Shown here: positions 25,577 to 34,027 of the stretch, one piece after another
How positions within the stretch are numbered: position 1 is the first letter of the stretch
How the letters are laid out: every line of letters starts with the position of its first letter
The notes under the pieces: generated by a model
What the model was told of the DNA's origin: nothing
Seen by the model: only the letters and a program-made list of their open reading frames with translations
Databases searched by the model: none
Made by a program: the position numbers and the translations under genes
From: Streptomyces sp. MJM8645
GTDB lineage: Bacteria; Actinomycetota; Actinomycetes; Streptomycetales; Streptomycetaceae
Reading direction: 5' to 3'
Length of the DNA stretch: 64,000 nt
Assembly: GCF_001625365.1 (NCBI RefSeq)
Contig: NZ_LJJF01000001.1
Span: forward strand, 6,622,501-6,686,500

Positions 25577-28500
25577 CGCGCCTCCCGCGGGCTGGAGCGG
25601 CGGGCCCGGTGGGCCTCGACGGCGCCTCTGGCCAGTGCGTAGGCCCGGCGTTCGGCCTCGCGGTCGATCCCGATCAGCCGGTTGTGGCCCATGTGCAGCA
25701 GCGAGGCCAGCACCGGGTCGGCCGACGACGTCTCCACCCGGCTCGCGTACCGCGCGAGTGCGACGGCCCGCTGCCGCCAGGCGTCGGCCAGCGCGGGGTC
25801 GGCGGGCAGCAGGCCGCCCGCCGGGACGGTCGGCCCGTCGGGGCCGATCGCCCGCAACGCGGCGGCACGCTGGGCCCGGAACGCCTGGTGGTGGCGCTCC
25901 GACTTCGGATACACCCCCGCCAGCCAGGCCCCGACCGAGGGCACGCCGGGGACGGTCGGTGGTACGGCCTGCCGGCCGGCGGAGAGGCTGGTGGGCAGGT
26001 CGGCGGGCAGGTCGGTGCGGCCCTCGGGCCCGCCGTCAGGAACGCGGTCTTCCGCCGACTGCCCCGCCAGCTGCCCCGCCGACTGCCCCGCGCGGCCGGC
26101 CAGGAAGGCCTGCGCGGTGCCGGCGAGGTTCACGGCGGCGAGCAGGTCCCGGGAGAGCGAGCGCTCCGTCCGGGCCAGTCGCAGTGCCGCCAGCGCGACC
26201 AGGCTGTCGGCCTGGAAGACCCGCTCGGCGTCGGCGAGCACCTCGGCGCCGCCGTAGCGGTCGGTCTCCGGCGCGTAGCCCTCCAGGCGCAGGTCGGCGG
26301 CGAGCCCGGCCCGGTGCAGCTCCCGTACCCAGTCGTGCACGGTGGGCAGCAGTTGGGCGGCGAGGATCGGCGGCGCACCGTGGAAACGCAGCCGCAGGTG
26401 CGGCGCCGAGTCCTGGTAGCGGACGAAGAACCAGCGGTCCACGTCGGCGGGCAGGGCGTCGAGCAGCCGGGGCAGGTGCTCGACCAGGATCTCCTCCTGG
26501 CGTGCCTCGGTGGCCGCCAGTCGGGCGAACAGCCAGGATCCGCCGGGGAGTTCGACGGTCCGGTCGCGTCGGGCGGGCAGTGGGCGGCGTGGTCCGGCCG
26601 TCGCCGGCCCGGTCGTGCTGCGGCGCAGCGGGACCACCAGTTCGGCGGTCCGCGCACCATCCGGTCCGCACAGCCAGCCGCCGTCGCCGGCCGGGTTGGG
26701 CTCCTCCTGGAGCACGGTGGGCTCGGCGGACCGCGCCTGGCTGTGCAACAGCCGCCGGTGCCACGGGAGGTCGAGGTCCAGGCTGATCCGCTGGTCGCCG
26801 CTGATCAGGCGGACGGCGGCCGGCACTCCCCACCGTCGGCGCCAGCGGGCCAGGCCCTCGTCCCACTGCTCGAACGGGGCGGAGGCCGCCGGGACGGGCG
26901 CGGTCAGCCGCCAGGTGGCCGGGGCCAGCACCACCCGGCCCCGGCGGACCCGCGGCAGCACGGGCGCGCTGCTCGCCGCCCCCCAGTCCCAGGGTTGCCA
27001 GGGCCGTTGCCCGGTCAGCGTCACCTCCTGGAGGAAATGGGCCGCGTTGGGCGCACCGCTGCGCAGGTTGAGCACGTGGTGGGTGGCGACGCGGACCTCC
27101 CGGCCGAGACGGCGGGAGTACACCGCGAGCCGGTCGGGGTCGGCCAGCACGACCAGGTCGTCCAGCGGCAGTACGGAGGGGCCGCCCGGGTCGGGGAAGG
27201 CGCTGACCACCACCCGGTGGTCGAGCCAGCGCGGGGTCAGGGCGATGTTGGCATGGCGTGCGCGGTACGGGGTGAACTCCAGGTGCGCTTCGAGTGCGCC
27301 GTCGTCGCCGGATCCGGTGGGCCCGGTGGGCCCGGCGGGCCCGGCGGACCGCACGGACCCGGCGGCCTCGGCCAGCAGCGCCCCGCCGGCCGCGGCGGGG
27401 TCACCCGCCGACCGGCCCGGGTCGGTCCCGGTGTCGGCAGCCGGGTCGGGGTCGCTGCCCGCGCCCGCGAGCAGGGTGGCGAAGCGGCCGAAGCTGGCTC
27501 CGGCGCGGTCGCTGCCCGCGACGGGGGAGAGCACGAGCCGGAAGTCCCCGGCGTCCAGCGCCTCCAGGGAGTCCGCTGCGAGTTCGGCGTACAGCTCCAG
27601 GGAGGCGGGCGGGGTGTCGGCGGCGCCGCCCGCCTCGTCGCGCGGCGGGGTCAGCCGGGTCAGCAGGTCGTCGTCCAGGAGCACTTCGGGCAGTGTGCCG
27701 TCCGGCGCCCGGTCGGCGAGGGCGCCCGCCGCCAGTTCGGCCAGCAGCCGGTCGCGGGCCGCGTCGGCGTCGGTGCGGGCCCGGGCGGGCTGGGGGTTGG
27801 CCGTGCCGCGGGGGCCGGCCGGGCGCCGGTAGCCGGCCGGCGGCCCCAGGCCGGTGTCGGGGTCGAGCAGTTCGGCCAGCGGGACGGGGCTGTCCGTGCC
27901 GTACCGCTCGACGAACTCCGCGTGGTACGCGCGCAGGTGTTCGGGCGCGGGGGTCTGCGGCGACAGGCGCCAGAGGAGCGCGGCGGTCCGCTCCAGTTCG
28001 GTGCGGACCTGGTCCGGCAGGACCACCTCGGCGTCCAGGGCGAGATCCGCGTGGAGCGGGCGGTCGGCCGGGGCGAGCCGGGTCATCCGGGCCCGGAGCT
28101 CGCGCAGCAGGTCGGTGGCCTGTCCGCGGGGCAGGGCGGCCGCCTGCGTCAACGCGGTGCGGACGGCCGTCAGTTCGGGGTGCGCCGGGTGGTCGGCGGG
28201 GATCCGGTCGAGCACATGGCCGAGCAGGTCGGTGCTGTCCGGCGGAGGTGTCAGGTCGGTGAGCAGGAACCCCTGGCCGACCAGCGAGCGGACCAGGGCC
28301 GCGACGGCCTCGGCCGGGGCCGTGGGGAAGTCGGCGGCCAGCGCGGCCAGCAGGTCGGCGTGCCGGACCGGCTCGGCGGCGGTCCGGATCGCGGCCCGGA
28401 CGACGGCGGTGGCCCGTACGGTCCGTTCGGCGACCGGCTCCGCCTCGGTACTGGCACCGGCGCTGGCACCGGGACCGGCGGCGGGTCGACGTTCGGGCAG

Positions 28501-29049
28501 GTACGGCAGCACCAGGCGGCCGCCGCGCAGCCGGGCCTGCTGGTCCACGGCCAGTCGCAGGCCGGGCAGCACCGCCGGGTCGGTCCGCAGCCGGTCGAGC
28601 AGCGGGAGCAGCCAGCCCAGGTCGGGCCGCAGGGCGCGGCGGTCGGCCCCGCCCCAGCGGACCTTGGCCGCCGCGCCGAAGCGCGCCGGCACCACCGCGG
28701 CCATCAGCCCGAACGGCGTCGGCCGGGTGGCCATCCGCAGCCGGTAGCGGCTGACCGCCTCGGCCGCCCGGCGCAGCGCGGCCGGGCGGGGCACGGCGCC
28801 TGCGGCGACCTGGTCGAGCAGGTCGGCCAGGGAGGGGCTGGAGAGCTCGATCGCCTCGCGCAGGGCCGGGTCGGCGGCGGCTTCGGCGAGGTGTGCCAGG
28901 AGCGCGGTGTCGGCGGACCCCGACGCGGGGTGCGCGGGGTCGGCCGGGACGGCGTGACGGTGCGAGCGCGGCAGCGCGGGTGTCCGCAGCAGGACCGGGC
29001 CGGTCGCGGTGAAGAGTCCGTCCTGGGGCGCTCCGTGCGTCTCGACCAC
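25573..29049 (-). CDS. lanB: Class I lanthipeptide dehydratase LanB (full length)
   Basis: A 1158-residue LanB with both halves. The N-terminal glutamylation domain has RMATRPTPFGL (105-115), matching the tRNA-Glu-dependent active site of NisB. The C-terminal elimination domain (SpaB_C type) has WFFVRYQDSAPHLRLRF, then YAPETDRYGG, and near the end LLHMGHNRLIGIDREAER, whose His (about 1122) and Glu residues correspond to the NisB elimination site. It dehydrates Ser and Thr of the precursor to Dha and Dhb using glutamyl-tRNA. GTG start with GAGGAG 7 bases upstream. It is divergent from the precursor gene. Having both domains separates it from the PEARL and split-LanB families. Confidence 0.94.
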   Translation of the reverse strand: MVETHGAPQDGLFTATGPVLLRTPALPRSHRHAVPADPAHPASGSADTALLAHLAEAAADPALREAIELSSPSLADLLDQVAAGAVPRPAALRRAAEAVSRYRLRMATRPTPFGLMAAVVPARFGAAAKVRWGGADRRALRPDLGWLLPLLDRLRTDPAVLPGLRLAVDQQARLRGGRLVLPYLPERRPAAGPGASAGASTEAEPVAERTVRATAVVRAAIRTAAEPVRHADLLAALAADFPTAPAEAVAALVRSLVGQGFLLTDLTPPPDSTDLLGHVLDRIPADHPAHPELTAVRTALTQAAALPRGQATDLLRELRARMTRLAPADRPLHADLALDAEVVLPDQVRTELERTAALLWRLSPQTPAPEHLRAYHAEFVERYGTDSPVPLAELLDPDTGLGPPAGYRRPAGPRGTANPQPARARTDADAARDRLLAELAAGALADRAPDGTLPEVLLDDDLLTRLTPPRDEAGGAADTPPASLELYAELAADSLEALDAGDFRLVLSPVAGSDRAGASFGRFATLLAGAGSDPDPAADTGTDPGRSAGDPAAAGGALLAEAAGSVRSAGPAGPTGPTGSGDDGALEAHLEFTPYRARHANIALTPRWLDHRVVVSAFPDPGGPSVLPLDDLVVLADPDRLAVYSRRLGREVRVATHHVLNLRSGAPNAAHFLQEVTLTGQRPWQPWDWGAASSAPVLPRVRRGRVVLAPATWRLTAPVPAASAPFEQWDEGLARWRRRWGVPAAVRLISGDQRISLDLDLPWHRRLLHSQARSAEPTVLQEEPNPAGDGGWLCGPDGARTAELVVPLRRSTTGPATAGPRRPLPARRDRTVELPGGSWLFARLAATEARQEEILVEHLPRLLDALPADVDRWFFVRYQDSAPHLRLRFHGAPPILAAQLLPTVHDWVRELHRAGLAADLRLEGYAPETDRYGGAEVLADAERVFQADSLVALAALRLARTERSLSRDLLAAVNLAGTAQAFLAGRAGQSAGQLAGQSAEDRVPDGGPEGRTDLPADLPTSLSAGRQAVPPTVPGVPSVGAWLAGVYPKSERHHQAFRAQRAAALRAIGPDGPTVPAGGLLPADPALADAWRQRAVALARYASRVETSSADPVLASLLHMGHNRLIGIDREAERRAYALARGAVEAHRARRSSPREAR

Positions 29050-29304
29050 TGTGCTCCTCGTGCCTCGGTGCCTCGTGCCACACGCCTCGTGCCGATGCCG
29101 CCGCGCGGTTCGCACTCCTGACGGTGGGTCGGGTCGTGTCTACCCCGGCGATCGAAAACTGTCCACCATCGATCGAACTGTTTCGATTTTTGGCTGAGTT
29201 AATCCATTCATCCGTGCAGAACCATTGCTGGGTCCATGCAGGAGTGCCTAACGTCCGCTGCAGTCCGCTGCGGTCAACCGTGGCACTGACGAAGGGAGGC
29301 CCTC
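29050..29304. promoter_or_regulatory. Divergent lanB/lanA control region
   Basis: An A/T-rich island in high-GC surroundings. Visible elements: direct repeats GATCGAAAACTGT (29150-29162) and GATCGAACTGT (29171-29181) starting 21 bases apart, two helical turns; a possible lanA promoter TTGCTG (29225-29230)-18 bases-TAACGT (29249-29254); a 10-bp direct repeat on GTCCGCTGC (29253-29272); and TTCATCCGT at 29207-29215, which also occurs upstream of the JmjC gene. The strong lanA ribosome binding site (AAGGGAGG) is at 29292-29299. Confidence 0.5.
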
Positions 29305-29436
29305 ATGGCCGACGACATGCTGGAGCTGTTCGACCTTGACGTGCAGGACCTGGTCTCGACCGAGCTCGGCGAGCAGGAGGAGTCCGCGTTCAGCATCTCC
29401 TGTGAGGGGTCCTGCACCCGTCCGTGGTGCATCTAG
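29305..29436 (+). CDS. lanA: Class I lanthipeptide precursor peptide
   Basis: A 43-residue peptide with a strong ribosome binding site (AAGGGAGG, 5 bases before the ATG). The leader is acidic and carries an FDLDVQDL box (residues 9-16), the counterpart of the FNLD box recognised by LanB. The C-terminal core is Ser/Thr/Cys-rich: SAFSISCEGSCTRPWCI, with three Cys (33, 37, 42) and up to five dehydratable residues (Ser27, 30, 32, 36; Thr38). This fits up to three thioether rings. The leader/core boundary is not marked by a known protease motif; it probably lies near Glu25-Glu26. Followed by two hairpins. Identification rests on leader box, core composition and the divergent lanBC. Confidence 0.9.
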   Translation: MADDMLELFDLDVQDLVSTELGEQEESAFSISCEGSCTRPWCI

Positions 29437-29437
29437 T

Positions 29438-29453
29438 CCGGTAGCAGTACCGG
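29438..29453 (+). terminator. Small hairpin directly after lanA
   Basis: CCGGTAGCAGTACCGG, a 6-bp stem with a 4-base loop, starting 2 bases after the lanA stop. It may stabilise the 3' end or act with the larger hairpin downstream. Confidence 0.4.
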
Positions 29454-29460
29454 CACTACG

Positions 29461-29502
29461 GGGCGCGGTTGCCCGGACCAGACGGTCCGGGCGACCGCGC
29501 CC
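29461..29502. terminator. Bidirectional terminator between lanA and the JmjC gene
   Basis: A 19-bp stem (GGGCGCGGTTGCCCGGACC and its partner, one G-T type mismatch) with a 4-base loop. It lies between the converging lanA and oxygenase genes and should end both transcripts. Confidence 0.75.
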
Positions 29503-29537
29503 TCGTGCGTCCGGGCCCCGCCCGGTCTCAGCCCGGC

Positions 29538-30458
29538 TCAGCCGCCGGCGGCCAGCGGTCCGTGACCCGGCACCGCCCGACCGTCGTCCGCCACCGGTGC
29601 GGGCAGCGGCCCCCGGGCCAGCCGCAGCAGCTCCTGCGGGGTCAGTTCGGCCAGCCGGGCGCGGCCCAGTCGCAGCACCTCCGTGGCCGTGTCCAGCAGT
29701 TCCGCCGGTGTCGCCGGGCGCTCCGGCAGCCCGGCCGCCCAGTCGCCGCCGGCCAGCCACTCGCCGACGGCGCCGCGCAGCTGCCCCGTGCCCGCCTCCC
29801 GGATCGTGAACGAGAGGTGCACCGACAGGCCCTGGTGGCCCGTCGCGGTGTGCGGCGCCCCGCGCGGCACGTACAGCACCTCGCCCGGCCCGAGCACCGA
29901 GTTGAGCGCCACCGCGCCGGGTTCGGGGGCCAGCCCCGGGCGCCAGCGCCCGTCGGCGGGAGCCTCGTGGACCGTCCACTCCTTCTTCCCCGCGAGCTGG
30001 ACGACCAGCACGTCCGCGTCGTCCCGGTGCACGTCCAGCCCGCGCCGGCCGGCACCCGTCGCGAAGCAGAACGCCTCGGTCCGGCGGCCCAGTTCGACCG
30101 CGATGTCGGTGGCCAGCGCGCGCACCGGCGCGTGCCACTGGTCCAGCTGCGGCAGCAGCAACGTGGCGCCCTCGGCCAGCAGGGCGGCGATCCGGTCAGG
30201 ATCGGCGAAGCCCTCCTCCCGGCGCCCGGCGACCACCCGGGCCGTGCAGAACTCCGCAGGCGGGACGACCTCACCCGCCCGGACCATCTCGACGTAGGGC
30301 ACCCGCAGCAGTCCGCCGCGCAGCGCCTCGTCCAACTCGCCCGGCCGGGGCAGCCCCGCTGGCCAGCCCGCGGTGCGGAACACCTGCGGCCGGCGCTCCT
30401 CCAGCGCCTTGGCGAACGTCGCCGCGTCGCCCACCAATTCGGTCAGAACTCGTCCCAT
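29538..30458 (-). CDS. JmjC/cupin-like Fe(II)/2-oxoglutarate oxygenase of the lanthipeptide locus
   Basis: A 306-residue protein. The iron triad is visible as His144-x-Asp146 (LDVHRDDADVLVVQLAGKKEWTVH) and His203 (VPRGAPHTA), with the GKKEW strand typical of JmjC/NO66-like ribosomal oxygenases. Such enzymes hydroxylate Arg, His, Asp or other side chains. Its position facing lanA, beside lanBC, suggests that it hydroxylates the lanthipeptide; the core residues Arg39, Pro40, Trp41 or Glu34 are candidates. The ATG at 30458 follows GGAGGG. The upstream sequence contains TTCATCCGT (minus strand), shared with the lanA promoter region. A role in peptide maturation is inference; an independent ribosomal role is the main alternative. 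Confidence 0.8.
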   Translation of the reverse strand: MGRVLTELVGDAATFAKALEERRPQVFRTAGWPAGLPRPGELDEALRGGLLRVPYVEMVRAGEVVPPAEFCTARVVAGRREEGFADPDRIAALLAEGATLLLPQLDQWHAPVRALATDIAVELGRRTEAFCFATGAGRRGLDVHRDDADVLVVQLAGKKEWTVHEAPADGRWRPGLAPEPGAVALNSVLGPGEVLYVPRGAPHTATGHQGLSVHLSFTIREAGTGQLRGAVGEWLAGGDWAAGLPERPATPAELLDTATEVLRLGRARLAELTPQELLRLARGPLPAPVADDGRAVPGHGPLAAGG

Positions 30459-30961
30459 CGTCCATCCCTCCGTCCAGCGGCCCACCACCGGTCGACCGTC
30501 GCATAACCTACGGATGAACATCTGAGTCCGGTTCAGCGAGAATCCGCCAACCAGCCCGGGATCGGCCAGCTTCGCGCCGCGGGGCGGCCATCGCGATGCG
30601 CCGTGGCGGCCCGTCCCGGGCGGACGGGCCGAGGGGTGAAGCGGGCGGGCGGCGCCGACACCGTCCCCCGGTCGGCGCGTCTCGACCCCCCAGGTCGGGC
30701 GGTCGGCGGCGGCGGCCGGGGCCCGTTGCCGCGGCGGCCCGCCCGCCCTCCGGCGCGACAGGCGGCGGCGACCAGGCACCGGCCGCCCCGCACCGCCCCG
30801 AGGGCGTCGGCGAGCCGTTCCGGGCGTCTGTGACGAGCGTCACACCCCGGGGTCCGGTCGGTCGGCGGCGCTGCCCGGAGGGTCCCGGGCAGCGCCGCCG
30901 GTGCGTCACGCGGTGGCCGTCAGCGCAGCTCAGCGCACCCGCAGCGCAGCTCGGCGCGCCC
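30459..30961. other. Intergenic region between oxygenase and MFS genes
   Basis: These 503 bases have no supported gene; open frames on both strands are Arg/Pro-rich shadows without ribosome binding sites. It holds the promoter of the oxygenase gene (with ACGGATGAA at 30510-30518) and the MFS terminator at 30864-30899. I found no second precursor peptide here. Confidence 0.5.
30864..30899. terminator. Strong hairpin terminator downstream of the MFS gene
   Basis: A perfect 15-bp stem (GGCGGCGCTGCCCGG) with a 6-base loop. It follows the MFS gene on the minus strand and separates it from the oxygenase gene, so the two are probably separate transcription units. Confidence 0.75.
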
Positions 30962-32347
30962 TCAGCGCGCCGTCTGCGGGACGCGCTGTCCCGGGACGGC
31001 CGGCCTGGCGGCCTTGCGGCCGGCGGCCGGGGCGGCACCCAGGGCGGTGCCCCGGGTCTCCTCGGCCCACAGCACGCACACCAGCAGGCCGACCACGGTG
31101 GTGCCGGCCGCGATGAGCATGGTCGGGCCGGTGCCCAGCCCGGACAGCGACAGCGGCAGCAGGTAGGTGCCGACGGCCGCGCCGATCCGGCTCACCGAGG
31201 TCGCCACGCCCACCGCCGTCGCCCGGATCTCGGTGGGGAAGAGCTCGTTGGGGTAGGTCCAGTCGAGGACGTTGGGCCCGCCGCACAGGAAGGCGTACGC
31301 GCACAGCGCCGTCAGGGCGATGGCCGCCGGAGCGGTGGGCCACACGCCCAGCAGGGCCAGCGGGACGGCCATCAGGGCGAACGACCAGATGATGACGGGG
31401 CGTCGGCCGCGGGTGTCGATCAGGCGCAGCGCCGGGAAGCAGCCGAGCAGGAAGACGAGGCTGATCAGCCCGGTGCCCAGGGTCTCCATCACGGTGCCGC
31501 CGGGCATGCCGAAGGAGGAGAGGATCTGCGGGCCGAAGGTGAGCATCGCGAACAGCGGGCCGACCTGGCAGAGGAAGAACAGGCCGCAGAACAGGGTGCG
31601 GCGCCGGTAGGGCGGGGTCATCAGCAGGCGCAGCCCGCCGGGGCGGCCGCGCTCGGCCGGGTCGGGCATCAACTCGCGGCCGTCCACCCGTACGCCGAGG
31701 TGCTTCTCGACCACGCGCACCGCGTCGCCGACCCGCCCGTGGGCGGCCAGCCAGCGCGGGGACTCCGGCGTACCGCGACGGATCACCAGGAACACCACGC
31801 ACAGCACCGTGGAACTCGCGAGCATCCACCGCCAACTGCCGGGCCCGGCCAGCTCCAGGAACGCGTAGCCCACCACGTAGGCGAGCACGGAGCCGGCGTA
31901 CCAGGCGATGATCTGCTGACCGAGCAGCCGCCCGCGCTGCTTGGCGGGCAGCCACTCGGCGAGCAGGGACGTGGCGATGGGGTAGTCGGCGGCCACGGCC
32001 ATGCCGAGCACGAAGCGCAGCACGGCGATCGCCCACACCGTGTCGACCCAGAAGGAGAGCACCGAGCAGGCGACCATCACGAGCAGGTCGGCGGTGTACA
32101 TCACCTCCCGGCCGATCCGGTCGGTCAGCACGCCGAAGAGCGCGCCGCCGACGAACATGCCCACCAGCGCGGCGGCGCCGATCAGGCTGACCTCCGCGGT
32201 GGACAGGCCGAGCTCGGGTCGCATCCCGATCAGGGCGACGCCGACGATGCTCAGGATGTAGCCGTCGAGCAGCGGCCCACCGGAACAGGCGAGGGCCAGT
32301 CTCCGGTGGAAGGCGGTATACGGGGCGTTGTCGATGGTCTGGGACAT
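30962..32347 (-). CDS. MFS transporter (sugar/metabolite:H+ symporter type)
   Basis: A 461-residue major facilitator with 12 predicted membrane helices. The signature loop between TM2 and TM3 is GVLTDRIGREVMY, and SLLAEWLPAKQRGRLLG and YPNELFPTEIRATAVG are the conserved TM5 and TM10-11 loops of the sugar-porter/MHS-like group. The ATG follows GGAGG at 11 bases. It is the only transporter next to the lanthipeptide genes and might export the product or protect the host, but a strong terminator separates it from them. Uptake of an unrelated metabolite is equally possible. Confidence 0.82.
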   Translation of the reverse strand: MSQTIDNAPYTAFHRRLALACSGGPLLDGYILSIVGVALIGMRPELGLSTAEVSLIGAAALVGMFVGGALFGVLTDRIGREVMYTADLLVMVACSVLSFWVDTVWAIAVLRFVLGMAVAADYPIATSLLAEWLPAKQRGRLLGQQIIAWYAGSVLAYVVGYAFLELAGPGSWRWMLASSTVLCVVFLVIRRGTPESPRWLAAHGRVGDAVRVVEKHLGVRVDGRELMPDPAERGRPGGLRLLMTPPYRRRTLFCGLFFLCQVGPLFAMLTFGPQILSSFGMPGGTVMETLGTGLISLVFLLGCFPALRLIDTRGRRPVIIWSFALMAVPLALLGVWPTAPAAIALTALCAYAFLCGGPNVLDWTYPNELFPTEIRATAVGVATSVSRIGAAVGTYLLPLSLSGLGTGPTMLIAAGTTVVGLLVCVLWAEETRGTALGAAPAAGRKAARPAVPGQRVPQTAR

Positions 32348-32758
32348 GTGCTGGGGGTCCTCCGGAGCGTACGGCGGCGGATGGCCCGCTCACCGTGCGC
32401 CGGGTAGACGGCAAGAAAAGACGCCGTCCGGCGGACGGCGCCATCACCCGCTCACACCGGGCGACCGTCCACGGTTGCCCGGGTACGAGGGGGCCGCCAC
32501 CGGGCCGAAGGTCGGCCGGAGTCGCGACCAAGGTCCCGAAGCGGACAGGACCTCGGACCGTGTCGCGACCCCGCCCGCCCAGTCCTGCCGGGCCCTGCCG
32601 CCGCCCGGGCACCCGCCCGCCCGCCGGGCGTGACCCTTCTCACCCGGAGGCCCCCGAGGGCCCCGATCGTGTGACCGGCGCCACATCCGGCCGTGTCGCC
32701 GGCGGGCGCACCGGCCCGCGCCCGCCGAACGGCGCGGCCCGGTGCGCGCCCGCGTCCG
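32348..32758. other. Intergenic region upstream of the MFS gene
   Basis: These 411 bases contain no supported gene. The notable element is the hairpin with a T-rich tail at 32407-32440, listed separately. The rest is GC-rich with no clear repeats. Confidence 0.45.
32407..32440 (-). terminator. Intrinsic terminator/attenuator upstream of the MFS gene
   Basis: A perfect 9-bp stem (CGCCGTCCG, loop of one base plus stem-closing bases, 32422-32440). Read on the minus strand it is followed by TCTTTTCTT, a T-rich tract rare in this genome. It lies about 75 bases upstream of the MFS ATG and about 320 bases beyond the truncated ABC-F gene. It either ends that transcript or acts as an attenuator in the MFS leader. 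Confidence 0.6.
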
Positions 32759-33886
32759 CTACGCGGGCGCGCCCTCCGCCAGCCCGCCGTCGGCCAGCCG
32801 CAGCCACCGCTGCACGCCGATCCCGTGCAGGAACCGCTCGTCGTGGCTGACCACCACGAAGGCCCCCCGGTAGGAGTTCAGGGCGCTCTCCAGCTGGGCC
32901 GCGCCCGCCAGGTCGAGGTTGTTGGTGGGCTCGTCCAGCAGCAGCAGGTGCGGGGCCGGCTCCGCGCACAGCACGCAGGCCAGGGTGGCGCGCAGCCGCT
33001 CGCCGCCGGAGAGCACCCCGACGGGCAGGTGGGCGCGGGCGCCGCGGAAGAGGAAGCGGGCGAGCAGGTTCATCCGCTCGGCCTCGGGCCGCTGCGGGGC
33101 GTACGCGGCGAAGTTCTCGGCCACCGTGCGCTCCGGGTCCAGCAGGTCGAGGCGCTGCGAGAGGTAGGCGGTGCGCCCCTCGGCCCGCCGCACGTCGCCG
33201 CCCTCGGGGGTGAGGTCCCCGCTGAGCAGGCGCAGCAGGGTGCTCTTGCCCGCGCCGTTGGGGCCGGTGAGCGCGATGCGCTCGGGGCCGCGCACCGTCA
33301 GGTCGACGCCCCGGCCGGTGAACACCTCCCGGTCGCCGAGCCGCACGCGCAGCCGCTCGCCGAGGAAGAGGGTGCGTCCGGCGGGCACGGTGGTGTCGGG
33401 CAGGTCCAGCGCGAGGCGCTGCTCCTCGCGCAGTGCGCGCCCGGCCTCGTCCAGCCGGGCCTTCGCCTCACCGACCCGCTCGGCGTGCATCTGGCCGGCC
33501 CGTCCGGCGGATTCCTGGGCGCCGCGCTTCATGGTGCCGGCGAAGATGCGGGGCAGGCCGGCGCTCTTCAGGTTGCGGGCGGCGTTGCCCTGGCGGCGTT
33601 CGGCGCGTTCGCGGGCCTGCTGCATCTCCCGCTTCTCGCGGCGCAGTTCCTGCTCGGCGTTGCGCACGTTCTTCTCGGCGGTCTCCCGCTCGGCCCGTAC
33701 GGCTTCCTCGTACGCGGTGAAGTTGCCGCCGTGGAAGCGCAGTTCGCCGCGGTCGAGTTCGGCGATCCGCTCCATCCGGTCGAGCAGGGCGCGGTCGTGG
33801 CTGACCAGGAGCAGGCCGCCGCGGAAGTCGTCCAGGGCGTCGTGGAGACGGTGGTGGTTCGAGCAGACGACGAGAGCGCCGGACAT
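32759..33886 (-). pseudogene. ABC-F ATPase lacking its first nucleotide-binding domain
   Basis: A 375-codon frame; ABC-F proteins are normally about 530-600 residues. The frame enters the family sequence at the very end of ABC domain 1 (GGLLLVSHDRALLDRMERIAELDRGEL), continues through the charged inter-domain linker (about 60-165) and a complete second ABC domain: Walker A TGPNGAGKST, signature VLSGGERLR, Walker B LLLLDEPTNNLDL, switch His VVSHDERFL. The first Walker A, signature and Walker B are absent, and the first about 20 residues (MSGALVVCSNHH) are unrelated. This points to an internal deletion fusing a leader region to the remnant. The ATG at 33886 has GTGAGG nearby, so a half-protein may still be made. 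Original role: ribosome-protection antibiotic resistance or a translation factor. Confidence 0.8.
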
Positions 33887-33980
33887 GGAGGTGGCCTCAC
33901 CGGGGGGCAGGGCGCGGCGCAGCAGACAGCCGGCGCCCGGGGGCAGACGGATGGGAGGAGGGCACGACGACGGGGCCACG

Positions 33981-34007
33981 CCGACGGTGCTTCCACGCAC
34001 CGGTCGG
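33981..34007 (-). promoter_or_regulatory. Possible attenuator hairpin upstream of the ABC-F remnant
   Basis: An imperfect stem (CCGACGGTGC against GCACCGGTCGG, one bulge) with a 6-base loop lies between the possible leader peptide and the ABC-F frame. ABC-F resistance genes are commonly controlled by leader-peptide attenuation; the layout here fits, but nothing is proven. Confidence 0.3.
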
Positions 34008-34027
34008 TGGCCTGCCGGGTCCGGGAC

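Noticed and set aside
25573..29049. LanB as a PEARL-type or split thiopeptide dehydratase
   Set aside because: Both the glutamylation and the elimination active-site motifs are present in one chain, and LanC is next to it.
25609..29121. A 1170-codon plus-strand frame opposite lanB
   Set aside because: It is antisense to a gene with clear LanB motifs and has the low-complexity Gly/Gln/Arg composition of a shadow frame.
30459..30961. A second precursor peptide near the oxygenase gene
   Set aside because: No short frame with a ribosome binding site, acidic leader and Ser/Thr/Cys-rich tail was found.
1..32347. The AfsR-type gene as regulator of the lanthipeptide locus
   Set aside because: More than 24 kb of unrelated housekeeping genes separate them and no shared site was found.
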